A stretch of DNA of 64,000 nt, taken from Phytohabitans sp036906915 (GTDB taxonomy: Bacteria; Actinomycetota; Actinomycetes; Mycobacteriales; Micromonosporaceae). Each line of letters starts with the position of its first letter. Within the stretch, counting starts at the first letter, position 1. This document shows positions 39,463 through 47,921 of the stretch, piece after piece. The notes under the pieces were generated by a model, which was given only the letters and a program-made list of their open reading frames with translations, did no database searches and was not told the origin of the DNA. Where the stretch lies: contig NZ_JBAKHX010000042.1 of assembly GCF_036906915.1 (NCBI RefSeq), positions 1 to 64,000 of the forward strand, read 5' to 3'. Position numbers and translations under genes: made by a program.

Positions 39463-39577
39463 GCCCGGCCGGTAGGGAATTCATCGCGCCCCCGAAAAAA
39501 TCCTTGGCGGCCGCCGATGAGTCCGCGGCGCCCCGCCCGTCTGACCCTCCGACGACAGCCGATCGAGAGGGACCGCC

Positions 39578-40897
39578 ATGAACCAGGACGCACTCCGCCG
39601 CGGGTTCGCCGGACCGGTGCACCTGCCCGGCGACCCGGGCTACGACACGCACCGCCAGCCCCTGTACCCGACGATCGACCCGCGGCCCGCCGCCGTGGTC
39701 GAAGCGCGCGGACCCGCGGACGTCCGGGCCGCCGTGGTCGCGGCCCGCCGGCACGACCTGCCGCTCGCCGTGCAGGCCACCGGGCACGGCACGCACGTCG
39801 CCGCCGACCGCGCGCTGCTGCTCAAGACCTCGCACCTGGCGTCGGTGCTCGTCGACCCGGACCGCCAGGTGGCGCGGGTAGGTCCCGGCGCGCGGTGGGG
39901 CGCGGTGCTTTCGGCGGCCGCGTCGTTCGGTCTGGCGCCGCTGTCCGGCTCGTCGCCGTCGGTCGGCGTGACCGGGTACACGCTGGGCGGCGGCCTGGGT
40001 TGGCTGGCGCGCCGGTACGGCTTCGCGGCCGACAGCGTGGTGCGTGCCGACGTGGTCACCGCCGACGGCCGGCTGCGCACCGTGAGCGCCGACCGCGACC
40101 CGGAACTGTTCTGGGCGCTGCGCGGCGGCGGCGGAAACTTCGGCGTCGTCACGTCGCTGGAGTTCCGCCTCTACCCGGTCGACCGGGTGCTCGCCGGCTT
40201 CGCGTACTTCCCCGCCGATCGGGCCGCCGAGACCCTCGCCTGGTACCGCGACTGGGCCGCCACCACCCCCGACGAGCTGAGCACGGCCGCGCTGCTGCGC
40301 CGGATGCCGGACGCCGACGACGTTCCCGCGGCGGTGCGCGGCAGGCGTGTACTGATGATAAAGGCCATGTACGCGGGCGATCCCGACCGCGGCCGTTGCC
40401 TTCTCGCTCCACTGTGGTCCGTCGCCGGGCCGGCGCTGGTCGACGACGTGCGGCCGGTGCGGTACGCGGACGCCGCCATGGGCGGCACGCCGGCCCGGTA
40501 CCTGGACATGTTCCGCACGCTGCCCGACGCGGCGCTCGAAGCGCTGGCCGACGCGCACGCCGCGCCCGACTCGCCAATCTCCACTGTGGAGATCCGGCAA
40601 TGGGGCGGCGCGATAGCGGACCCCGGTCCGGACGCCGGGCCGGCGGGGCACCGCGACGCGCGGTTCTCCGTCATCGTCGACGCGGTGTTGCCGGAGCTCG
40701 CGACGGCGCTGCGCCCGCACGGCATGGACGCGACCTTCCTCAACTTCCTCGCCGACCCCACCCGCACCGCCGCCGCCTACACGGCGCAGAACCACCGGCG
40801 CCTGCGCGAGGTGAAGGCCGCCTACGACCCGCGCAACCTCTTCCGCTCCGGCCACAACATCCGCCCGTTCGCCACCGCCAAAAGCACCGCCTCATAA
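39578..40897 (+). CDS. FAD-linked oxidase, berberine-bridge-enzyme (BBE) type
   Basis: 439 aa. The PP-loop GHGTHVA contains the His that can carry FAD covalently; VTGYTLGGGLGWLARRYG is the FAD-binding core, and the C-terminal YDPRNLFRSGHNIRP is the BBE tail. The second covalent attachment Cys of bicovalent members is not seen at the expected place, so single attachment is likely. It has no signal peptide. The substrate may be a carbohydrate or a secondary metabolite. Confidence 0.92.
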   Translation: MNQDALRRGFAGPVHLPGDPGYDTHRQPLYPTIDPRPAAVVEARGPADVRAAVVAARRHDLPLAVQATGHGTHVAADRALLLKTSHLASVLVDPDRQVARVGPGARWGAVLSAAASFGLAPLSGSSPSVGVTGYTLGGGLGWLARRYGFAADSVVRADVVTADGRLRTVSADRDPELFWALRGGGGNFGVVTSLEFRLYPVDRVLAGFAYFPADRAAETLAWYRDWAATTPDELSTAALLRRMPDADDVPAAVRGRRVLMIKAMYAGDPDRGRCLLAPLWSVAGPALVDDVRPVRYADAAMGGTPARYLDMFRTLPDAALEALADAHAAPDSPISTVEIRQWGGAIADPGPDAGPAGHRDARFSVIVDAVLPELATALRPHGMDATFLNFLADPTRTAAAYTAQNHRRLREVKAAYDPRNLFRSGHNIRPFATAKSTAS

Positions 40898-40980
40898 CCT
40901 CGACAACCACCGGGAAATGTTCGCCGGCGCCGCCTGGCGCGCATCGCCGCGCCTCGCACGCATCGCCGCCCTCTTCCGTT

Positions 40981-41037
40981 GATCAAGGGCAAATGCACGT
41001 GGTTTGATCTCTTTTCCACGTGCGTTTGCCCTTGATC
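40981..41037 (+). repeat. 57-bp palindromic element, copy 1
   Basis: Two 22-bp arms (GATCAAGGGCAAATGCACGT…, 40981-41002 and 41016-41037) pair with one mismatch around a 13-nt loop TTTGATCTCTTTT. The spacer 40898-41310 contains no gene that I can support; besides this element and its inverted copy it holds GC-rich sequence with recurrent TTGATC and ATCGCCGC words. Confidence 0.85.
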
Positions 41038-41180
41038 GCGGCGAATCGCCTTGATCGCCGCGCGGCGTTTGCCGCTCCGCCCTCGCGCGGCTCCGGCGCC
41101 GCGTCAAGGTCGATCGCCGCGATCGGCGCGCTCCGCTCCTGCTCTCGACCCCGACAGCGTCGATCAGGGAGAGTGGCATG

Positions 41181-41237
41181 GATCAAGGACAAACGCACGT
41201 GGAAAAGAGATCAAACCAGGTGCGTTCGCCCTTGATC
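41181..41237 (-). repeat. 57-bp palindromic element, copy 2 (inverted)
   Basis: Same element in the opposite orientation, judged by the loop (AAAAGAGATCAAA). It matches the reverse complement of copy 1 at 53 of 57 positions. Its arms (41181-41202, 41216-41237) have more internal mismatches than copy 1. The two copies are 143 bp apart. Confidence 0.85.
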
Positions 41238-41310
41238 GACGGCATGGGGCCGCCGCGGGGTGGGCCGGGCAACGGGCGCGGTGGGGGGTGGGCGATAGGA
41301 TGCGGTACCC

Positions 41311-42060
41311 ATGGAGAACGCCGCACCCGCGTTGATGAACAGCGCCGCCATGGACGACGTTGGCGCGCCGCTGCTCACCTACTGCGACGACGCGACCGGC
41401 GAGCGGGTCGAGTTGTCGGCGACCGCATTGGCCGGCTGGGCGGCGCGCACCGCCAGGCTGTTGCGCGAGGGCTGCGGGCTGGGCGCGGGCAGCCGCGCCG
41501 CGGTGCTGCTGCCACCGCACTGGCAGACCGCCGCGGTGCTGCTGGGCGCCTGGTCGGCGGGGGTGTCGGTGTCGTTCCGGCTGGCGGCGACGGCGGGCCT
41601 GCCGGCGCTCGGGCCGGGGGCCGACGAGCCGCTCGACGCGACGTTCGTCGCGCCGGAGCGGGTCGACAACTGGCTGGACGACGTGCCGGACGCGCCGCAC
41701 CGCTTCGTCTCCGGACTGGCCGCCGACAGCGAGCCGCCCGCCGGCTACCGGAACTTCCTCGCCGAGGTCGGCCGGTACCCGGAGGCCCCGGCCGGGTTCA
41801 CGCCGATCGGGGAAGGCGACGCGGCGACCGTCGACGGCACCAGCTACCGCGAGTGGGGCCGGCTGGCGCGGGAACTCGCGGAGATCTACGACCTGCGGGC
41901 CGGTGACCGGCTGCTGGTCGACGCGGCCGAGCACGAGCACCCCGTGAAGTGGCTGCTGGCGCCGCTCGCCGCCGGCGCCTCGGTGGTGCTGTGCGCGCAC
42001 CTCGACCCGGCGACCGCCGCCACCCGCGCCGAGGCCGAGCACGCCACCCGTGTCCTCTAA
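41311..42060 (+). CDS. TIGR03089-family protein (truncated AMP-ligase-like)
   Basis: 249 aa. It resembles only the N-terminal part of acyl-AMP ligases (LSATALAGWAARTARLLREGCGLGAGSRAAVLLPPHWQTAAVLLGAWSAG) and lacks the adenylate-binding and catalytic C-terminal motifs, as is normal for this actinobacterial family, so it is not a broken gene. Function unknown. TAGGAT at 41296-41301 is a good -10 box 9 nt before ATG 41311. It overlaps the next gene by 11 nt. Confidence 0.85.
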   Translation: MENAAPALMNSAAMDDVGAPLLTYCDDATGERVELSATALAGWAARTARLLREGCGLGAGSRAAVLLPPHWQTAAVLLGAWSAGVSVSFRLAATAGLPALGPGADEPLDATFVAPERVDNWLDDVPDAPHRFVSGLAADSEPPAGYRNFLAEVGRYPEAPAGFTPIGEGDAATVDGTSYREWGRLARELAEIYDLRAGDRLLVDAAEHEHPVKWLLAPLAAGASVVLCAHLDPATAATRAEAEHATRVL

Positions 42061-42556
42061 GCTGGCCGGACGGTACGCCGCGGTCGACGTGCACTATCCG
42101 GCCGACGGCAGCGCGAACGCCGCGATGGTCGTCGCCGCCGACCGCACCTTCTCATCCATTGTGGACGAGTACACGGCGCACCTGCCCAGCGTCCCGCCGT
42201 ACCAGCCGGGCGCCTTCTTCCTGCGCGAGCTGCCCGCGCTGCGTGCCGTGTTCGCGCAGGCCGGCGTCGTTGACCTGGTGGTCGTCGATGGCTACGTCGA
42301 CCTCGACCCGAATGGCCGGCCCGGCCTGGGCGCGCACGTGCACCACGAGATGGACGTGCCGGTGGTAGGCGTGGCGAAGACCGCGTTTCACAGCGCGACG
42401 CACGCGGTCGAGGTGCGGCGCGGCGGCACGCGACCGCTCTACGTCACGGCCGCCGGCCTGCCGCTCGACGAGGCGGCGGCGCTTGTGCAGGCGATGGCAG
42501 GATCGCACCGCCTCCCGGACGCCCTGCGCCGCGTCGACAGCCTGGCCCGCGCCTAG
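42050..42556 (+). CDS. Endonuclease V-like protein, short form
   Basis: 168 aa, GTG start inside the previous gene. Catalytic pattern of endonuclease V is present: Asp13 (AAVDVHYP), Glu60 (YQPGAFFLRE), Asp80 (VVVDGY) and GVAKTAFH. The E. coli enzyme has ~220 residues; this form lacks the N-terminal ~35. The family cuts near deaminated bases such as inosine. Convergent with the glycosidase operon, 9-nt gap. Confidence 0.82.
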   Translation: MSSKLAGRYAAVDVHYPADGSANAAMVVAADRTFSSIVDEYTAHLPSVPPYQPGAFFLRELPALRAVFAQAGVVDLVVVDGYVDLDPNGRPGLGAHVHHEMDVPVVGVAKTAFHSATHAVEVRRGGTRPLYVTAAGLPLDEAAALVQAMAGSHRLPDALRRVDSLARA

Positions 42557-42565
42557 GGCTAGGGC

Positions 42566-45500
42566 CTAGTACGTCAGGGTTACGGGGCCGAAGAGGCCGG
42601 TGTGGCGTTGGCCCGGGTACACGAAGTGGGTGGGGCTGACCTCGTCGAGGTACGGGGCGAGGGTGCCGTAGACGACCACCTCGATCTCGTTGTCGCCGGC
42701 CCGCAGCGCGCCCGTGAACCGGTACGGCCCGCAGAAGCGCGCCCCCAGCGGCTCACCGTTGAGCGCCACCTCGGCAGTGCCCCGCACCCGCCCGAGGTCC
42801 ACAGTGGCTGGGCCACCGGCGTCCACAGTGAACCGCTGCCGGTATCGCACACCGCCGCTGTATCCGGCAAGCCCCTGCTCCTCCCAGTCTCCCAGCCCGA
42901 CCAGCCCGTCACCCACGTCGAACACCACCGGCCCGGTGAGTGCCGCCCCGTGCGAGAACCCGGGTTGAGTGGTCACGCGGACCACGCAGGCGCGCGGTCC
43001 GGACGGCGCGGCACCGAGGTCGACGGCCAGTGCTCCCGCGCCGCGCGCCACCTCGGCGCCGTCGACCGAGACCTCCGCCTCCGCCTGTACGCCGAGACGC
43101 ATGGCCGTGGCACCCGGTGGGATCGGGAACGAGAACCACTGCACCGAGGCGGTCGGCACAGCGAGCACGGTCGGCACGACCACGTCACCGCCGTCCGCCC
43201 CGTCGAGCCATGCCGTCTCGGGCAGCGGGTGCGGCCGCCGCCGCAGGTGCAGGGCCGCCGGGTCGCCGTATTGCCGGCGGCGCACCAGCGTCTCGACGCG
43301 CACCCCGTCGCGTGCCGCGCTCCAGTGGCGCCCGGAGAGCGCGAGCCCGTCCACGAGCACCGCCCCCGCGTCCGACGCCTCGGTGAACTCCACGGACAAC
43401 TCATGGGGGCCCGGACGCGGCAGCTGGCCGAGGTCGTATCGGCGGACGCGCGGCGTGGCCTGCTCGGCGTACGGCTCGAAGCCGCCCTGCCGGCCCACCT
43501 CCACGCCGCCCCAGCGGATCACGCACGCCTCTCGCGCCGCCACCTGAAGCTGGCCGGCCTTGCCGGTCACCGACGTCCGCAGCGTCACCGTCGATCCCGG
43601 TCGAGAAGTGCCGCCCGCGCACATCCACTCCGGACGCTCGAAGGCGGTGGCGTCACGCACCACAGCGATGTACGCGCGCAGGTCCAGGTCTTCGTCGGGG
43701 GTCAGGTCGAGCGCCAGCGCGTGCCGCCCGGGTGCGAGCCGCACCGGTGCCAGGCCGAGGTACCCGCGGTCGTCGAAGGCGAGTGCCGCCCCGCCGAGGG
43801 CGCCGGACTTGGCGGCCGCCACGCCGACCGCGAGCCATCCTTCGACGGGTTCGGCGAGGATCAGGTCGCATCGCACGCGCACCGGTGCGCCCGCCCGGGC
43901 CGGGCCCAGCGCGAGGAACTCTTCCGGTACGTGCCCCTTCGGCCCGAGCACCTCGCGGTGGATCGGGTCCTTGTGGATGCCGCGCGACGTGGAGTAGACG
44001 AGCGCCTCCCCGTCCCGCACCGCGTGCGGCCCGAACGTGGCGTGCGCCTCGCCCCACTCGGCGGCACCGTCGAGCCGGTGTCGCACCGTCCATCGCTCCA
44101 CGGTCCCGGATGTGCCGAAGTCGCCCCAGACATCGTCCATTGTGGGCACGAGCGACGAAGTCCACTGGGGACCAAGCCGCAAGGATCGAGACGCGGCGCG
44201 CCCACCGGAGGCGGCTGCCGGGAGCGGCGCCGGAGGGAAGGCGAGCAGCGCGGCCGGCCCGTGGTCGAACGGCACGCGCACCTCCACCGTGTCTGCGACG
44301 GTGGAGCAAGGCAGAGCGCGGCTCTCACCGCTGAACGGGTCGATCAGCACCGCGTGCGGCGGCACGTCTCGCACCCGCACCGTCACGCTCTCGTGGTAGC
44401 GGGCCGGGTCGAAGTCGTAGCGGGCGTCGAGCCAGCCCAGCGAGATGCCGCGCTCGTCGGGGCGGCCCACCGACACGTCGCTCGCCCGGCTCGCGGCTGC
44501 GGTGAGGAACACGACGCGCGTACCGTCGACGTCGCGCACCAACGACGGTACCGGCGCCTCGACCGGCGGGGCGGGCAGCAAGGGGCCGACGGCGGCCGCG
44601 TCGGCGACCAGATGCGCCCGCCCTGCCGCGAAATGCGCGAGCAGTTCCGCGGCCGCACCATCGGCGCCCTCGGGTAGGGCGCCGACGGCGATCAGCGTGC
44701 CGCCCGCCGTGACGAACCCGTCCAGGCGGGCCGCCACGCGCTCGTCGAGCACGGTGCACGCGGGGAGGATCACGGTGCGGTACGCCTCGTCGGCGACGCG
44801 TACCCGGCCATCCGTCACCTCGGCGCGGGCGAGGGAGTCGTCGTCGATGACGTCGGCTTCGCGGCACAGGCGGTCGAGCGCGCCGGGAACGGTGTGGAAC
44901 CAGGTCATGTCGCCGACCAGGTCGCGGTAGACGCGCTGGGCGCGCAGGGCGTCGGCGCTCGTGTGGCCGTCGAGGCGGGCGCCGGCCTGCGCTGTGGCGG
45001 TGGGCAGCAGCACGGCGATGTCGCAGGCGTGCCGGCCGAGCGAGAGGGCGGCGCACAGGCGGGTGACGGTGTCGGCGAAGAGGCGGTGGTGGCGCCAGTA
45101 AGGCTGGCGCCAGTCGGTGGACGGCGGCGCCCACTCCCACCAGCCGGCCTTGGTGGTGTAGTAGACGGCGTGCGGGTTGTAGAGGGTGGCGCCGGCGCGC
45201 AGCCACGGCAGCAGCCAGTCGAGCGTCTCTTCGAGGGTGCCACCCCACCCGCTGGAGTGAAACGCCTCGACCCAGGTACGCGGCCGGCCGTACAGATGGG
45301 ACAGTGACGAGTGGACGCGCGCGTCGCCGTGGTGGTCGGAGCCGGGCGCGCCGAACCAGCGGTGGGTGCGCGCGTAGTCGGCGTAGAGGCGGACGCCGGC
45401 GACGGGGTCGCCGGCGCGGGCCGGGTCCTGCTGGTCGCAGCCGGCGAGCAGGCCGTACCGGGCGTGCCAGTCGGCGAGCGGCCGGAAGAAGGCCTCTTCG

Positions 45501-46162
45501 GCGAGCTCCGCGCGGGTCAGTTGGTAGTCGCGCAGGACCAAGGCGTCCGAGCCGGTCCACAGTAGTGCACGGTCCAGCTCGTAGCCGCGACGCGCGGCGA
45601 ACTCTGACGCGAACGTCGCGGACCACGTGGGCAGCGCGGGCAGCTCGTCCTGGAACGAGCCGGCGATGACGCCGCCGAGATGGTGGCCGAGGCGGCGGGC
45701 GAACTCACCGTGCACCTCATCGAGCAGTGCGGCGCAGGCCACGATGGACAGGTAGTCGAAGCCGCGGGTGTGCACCGACCCGTCGGGCGCGAGCCACCGG
45801 CCGGCGTACTCGGGATGCCGCTCGACGAGGCGCGCCTGGATGTCGGCGCCGGAGAAGCCGAGCTGGTCGTAGAACCACAGGCGGGCACCGAGGTCGGCGG
45901 CGTCGGCGCACACGCCGTCGAGCAGCGCCCACCACTCGCCTGCGAAGAACGGCGGGTCGTCGGCGTCGCAGCCGAACATCGGGCCGGTCGGTGCCAGGTT
46001 GAGCACGACGAGGTTGTGCACGCCGCCGGCGACGAAGCGTTCGAGCTGCCAGCGAAGCCGCCGCCGGTCGAGCCGGGCGCCGCTCCACCACCAGATCGCG
46101 ACCGGCGAGAACTCGCGTGGCGGCTCGCGCAGGACCGCGGCGAGCCGGGGTGGCAGGCTCAC
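42566..46162 (-). CDS. Large glycoside hydrolase, GH106-like (putative alpha-L-rhamnosidase)
   Basis: 1198 aa from GTG 46162 (GTGA overlap with the permease stop). The N-terminal ~550 residues (FSPVAIWWWSG … LWFYDQLGFSG … GSFQDELPALPTW) resemble the catalytic barrel of GH106-type enzymes; a Rossmann-like middle domain (VILPACTVLDERVAARLDGFV) and C-terminal jelly-roll/sugar-binding domains (YRQRFTVDAGG … VALNGEPLGARFCGPY) follow. No signal peptide, so it works in the cytoplasm on imported oligosaccharides. The family assignment is from overall layout and is moderate; rhamnose-pathway genes at 61-64 kb support it indirectly. Confidence 0.8.
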   Translation of the reverse strand: MSLPPRLAAVLREPPREFSPVAIWWWSGARLDRRRLRWQLERFVAGGVHNLVVLNLAPTGPMFGCDADDPPFFAGEWWALLDGVCADAADLGARLWFYDQLGFSGADIQARLVERHPEYAGRWLAPDGSVHTRGFDYLSIVACAALLDEVHGEFARRLGHHLGGVIAGSFQDELPALPTWSATFASEFAARRGYELDRALLWTGSDALVLRDYQLTRAELAEEAFFRPLADWHARYGLLAGCDQQDPARAGDPVAGVRLYADYARTHRWFGAPGSDHHGDARVHSSLSHLYGRPRTWVEAFHSSGWGGTLEETLDWLLPWLRAGATLYNPHAVYYTTKAGWWEWAPPSTDWRQPYWRHHRLFADTVTRLCAALSLGRHACDIAVLLPTATAQAGARLDGHTSADALRAQRVYRDLVGDMTWFHTVPGALDRLCREADVIDDDSLARAEVTDGRVRVADEAYRTVILPACTVLDERVAARLDGFVTAGGTLIAVGALPEGADGAAAELLAHFAAGRAHLVADAAAVGPLLPAPPVEAPVPSLVRDVDGTRVVFLTAAASRASDVSVGRPDERGISLGWLDARYDFDPARYHESVTVRVRDVPPHAVLIDPFSGESRALPCSTVADTVEVRVPFDHGPAALLAFPPAPLPAAASGGRAASRSLRLGPQWTSSLVPTMDDVWGDFGTSGTVERWTVRHRLDGAAEWGEAHATFGPHAVRDGEALVYSTSRGIHKDPIHREVLGPKGHVPEEFLALGPARAGAPVRVRCDLILAEPVEGWLAVGVAAAKSGALGGAALAFDDRGYLGLAPVRLAPGRHALALDLTPDEDLDLRAYIAVVRDATAFERPEWMCAGGTSRPGSTVTLRTSVTGKAGQLQVAAREACVIRWGGVEVGRQGGFEPYAEQATPRVRRYDLGQLPRPGPHELSVEFTEASDAGAVLVDGLALSGRHWSAARDGVRVETLVRRRQYGDPAALHLRRRPHPLPETAWLDGADGGDVVVPTVLAVPTASVQWFSFPIPPGATAMRLGVQAEAEVSVDGAEVARGAGALAVDLGAAPSGPRACVVRVTTQPGFSHGAALTGPVVFDVGDGLVGLGDWEEQGLAGYSGGVRYRQRFTVDAGGPATVDLGRVRGTAEVALNGEPLGARFCGPYRFTGALRAGDNEIEVVVYGTLAPYLDEVSPTHFVYPGQRHTGLFGPVTLTY

Positions 46163-46983
46163 CCTTTGAGCCCGCTCGCGAAGCCCTTGATGACGTACCG
46201 CTGTAGCAGCAGGAATACCAGCAGGATCGGGATCGCCCCCAGTACCAGACCGGCGAAGACCAGCCCGTAGTCGGACACGTACTGGCCGACGAACGCGAAG
46301 ATGCGCACCGGGATCGTCTCGTGGTCGGAGCCACCGAGGTACAGCAGCGGGGTGAAGAAGTCGTTCCAGATGAAGACCGCGTTGAGGATCAGCACGGTGC
46401 CGGTGATCGGGCGCAGCAGCGGGAACACGATCCGGGTGTACGCCTGGAAGTGCGAAGCGCCGTCGACGAGCGCGGCGGTGGCGTAGTCGGCGGGCAACGC
46501 CCGGATGAAGCCGGTGTACAGGAAGATGGTGAACGGCAGCTGGATGCCGGTGTAGAAGAGGATGAGCGCCTGCGGCGTGCCGATCAGCTCGGCCTTGGAG
46601 AAGAGGTTGTACAGCGGGATCATCCCGAGCTGGAACGGCAGCACGATGCCGAGCAGGAACAGGATGTACAACCCGTATCCGAGACGGGTGGCCCGGCGGG
46701 CCAGGAAGTACGCCCCGCACGAGCCGATCGCGATGAGCAGCACCAGGCTCACCACCGTGACGAGCGTGCTGCTCAGCAGCGCCGAGCCGAGCGAGGCCGC
46801 CGACCACGCCTCGGTGTAGTTGTCTACTGTGGGCGGTGCCGGCAACGCGAGCGGGGTGCTGGCGATCTGGCCGGCGTCCTTGAGCGACAGCACGATCAGC
46901 GCGTACACGGGGAACAGGAACGCCACGCCGACCGCCACCATCAGCAGCTCCAGCACCAACGTGCGCGGGCGGTACCTGTTCAC
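46159..46983 (-). CDS. Carbohydrate ABC transporter permease (MalG type)
   Basis: 274 aa with six membrane helices and the EAA loop DGASHFQAYTRIVFPLLRP that docks the ATPase. GTG 46983 follows GGGAGGA and overlaps the first permease by 4 nt. No ATP-binding gene is in the operon; actinomycetes usually supply a shared MsiK-type ATPase from elsewhere. Confidence 0.93.
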   Translation of the reverse strand: MNRYRPRTLVLELLMVAVGVAFLFPVYALIVLSLKDAGQIASTPLALPAPPTVDNYTEAWSAASLGSALLSSTLVTVVSLVLLIAIGSCGAYFLARRATRLGYGLYILFLLGIVLPFQLGMIPLYNLFSKAELIGTPQALILFYTGIQLPFTIFLYTGFIRALPADYATAALVDGASHFQAYTRIVFPLLRPITGTVLILNAVFIWNDFFTPLLYLGGSDHETIPVRIFAFVGQYVSDYGLVFAGLVLGAIPILLVFLLLQRYVIKGFASGLKG

Positions 46984-47921
46984 GTCTGGTCCTCCCGGGC
47001 GCGCAGGTAGCGGATCTGGACGAGCGACACGGCCGCCACGAACAGCGCCAGCACCAGCGCCACGGCTGTGCTGTACCCGTATCGCCCGAAGACGAACGCC
47101 TCCTTGTAGAGCACTGTGGACAGTGTCTCGGTGGCGTATCCGGGGCCGCCACCGGTGGCCGCGAACACCTGGTCGAAGAGCTTGAGGCCACCGATCGTGG
47201 AGAGCATCACGTTGATCGTGGTGGCGGGCGCGAGCAGCGGCCAGGTGACGTACCGGAACCGCTTGACCGGCCCGGCGCCGTCGATGGTGGCCGCCTCTTG
47301 CACGTCTTTGCCGATGCCCTCCAGGCCCGCCAGGAAGATCACCATCGAGTACCCGGCGTGCTGCCACACCACCATCGCCGCGACCGACCACAGCGCAAGC
47401 GACGGGTCGCCGAGCCAGTCCTGCCGCAGGGAGCCGAGCCCGACCGCGCCGAGCAGCCCGTTGAGGCCGGCGTTCGGCTCCGGGTTGTAGACGTACTTCC
47501 ACAGGAACGCCACCATTACCGGGCTGACCACGACCGGCGCGAAGAAGACGGCGCGCAGGAGCATCCGGCTCTTGATGCGTGCGTGCACGCCGAGGGCGAG
47601 CAGCAGCCCGACGCCGTTCTGCACCACCACGATCGCGACGGTGAGCAGCAGCGTGTTGCGCAGCGCGCCGAGCGCCCGGTCGTCGTGCAGGAGGCTGTCG
47701 AAGTTGCGCAGCCCGACGAACGACCAGTCGCCCAGCCCGCTCCAGTCGGTGAACGCGTACAGCAGGCCGGACGCGCTGGGGTACAGCACGATGGCGCCGT
47801 AGCAGAGCAGCGCGGGCGCCACGAACAGCCAGGGCGGGCCGAGCCGGTTGCGCGGCCGGCGCCGCCGGGCCGGGCGCTCGGGCGGCGCGGTCGGGCTCGC
47901 TTCCAGTACCGGTGTGCTCAT
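46980..47921 (-). CDS. Carbohydrate ABC transporter permease (MalF type)
   Basis: 313 aa, about six helices after a polar Arg/Pro-rich N-terminus, with EAA loop EAATIDGAGPVKRFRYVTWPLL. ATG overlaps the binding-protein stop by 4 nt. Partners with the next permease. Confidence 0.93.
   Translation of the reverse strand: MSTPVLEASPTAPPERPARRRRPRNRLGPPWLFVAPALLCYGAIVLYPSASGLLYAFTDWSGLGDWSFVGLRNFDSLLHDDRALGALRNTLLLTVAIVVVQNGVGLLLALGVHARIKSRMLLRAVFFAPVVVSPVMVAFLWKYVYNPEPNAGLNGLLGAVGLGSLRQDWLGDPSLALWSVAAMVVWQHAGYSMVIFLAGLEGIGKDVQEAATIDGAGPVKRFRYVTWPLLAPATTINVMLSTIGGLKLFDQVFAATGGGPGYATETLSTVLYKEAFVFGRYGYSTAVALVLALFVAAVSLVQIRYLRAREDQT

Noticed and set aside
40898..41310. Insertion sequence or transposase remnant
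   Set aside because: Palindromic copies are present, but the short frames through them (sharing TWKRDQT) arise from the repeat itself and no transposase motif is seen.
46163..47191. Upstream extension of the large glycosidase frame
   Set aside because: It runs through both permease genes in another frame, is Arg-rich and lacks any domain; GTG 46162 overlapping the permease stop is the sensible start.
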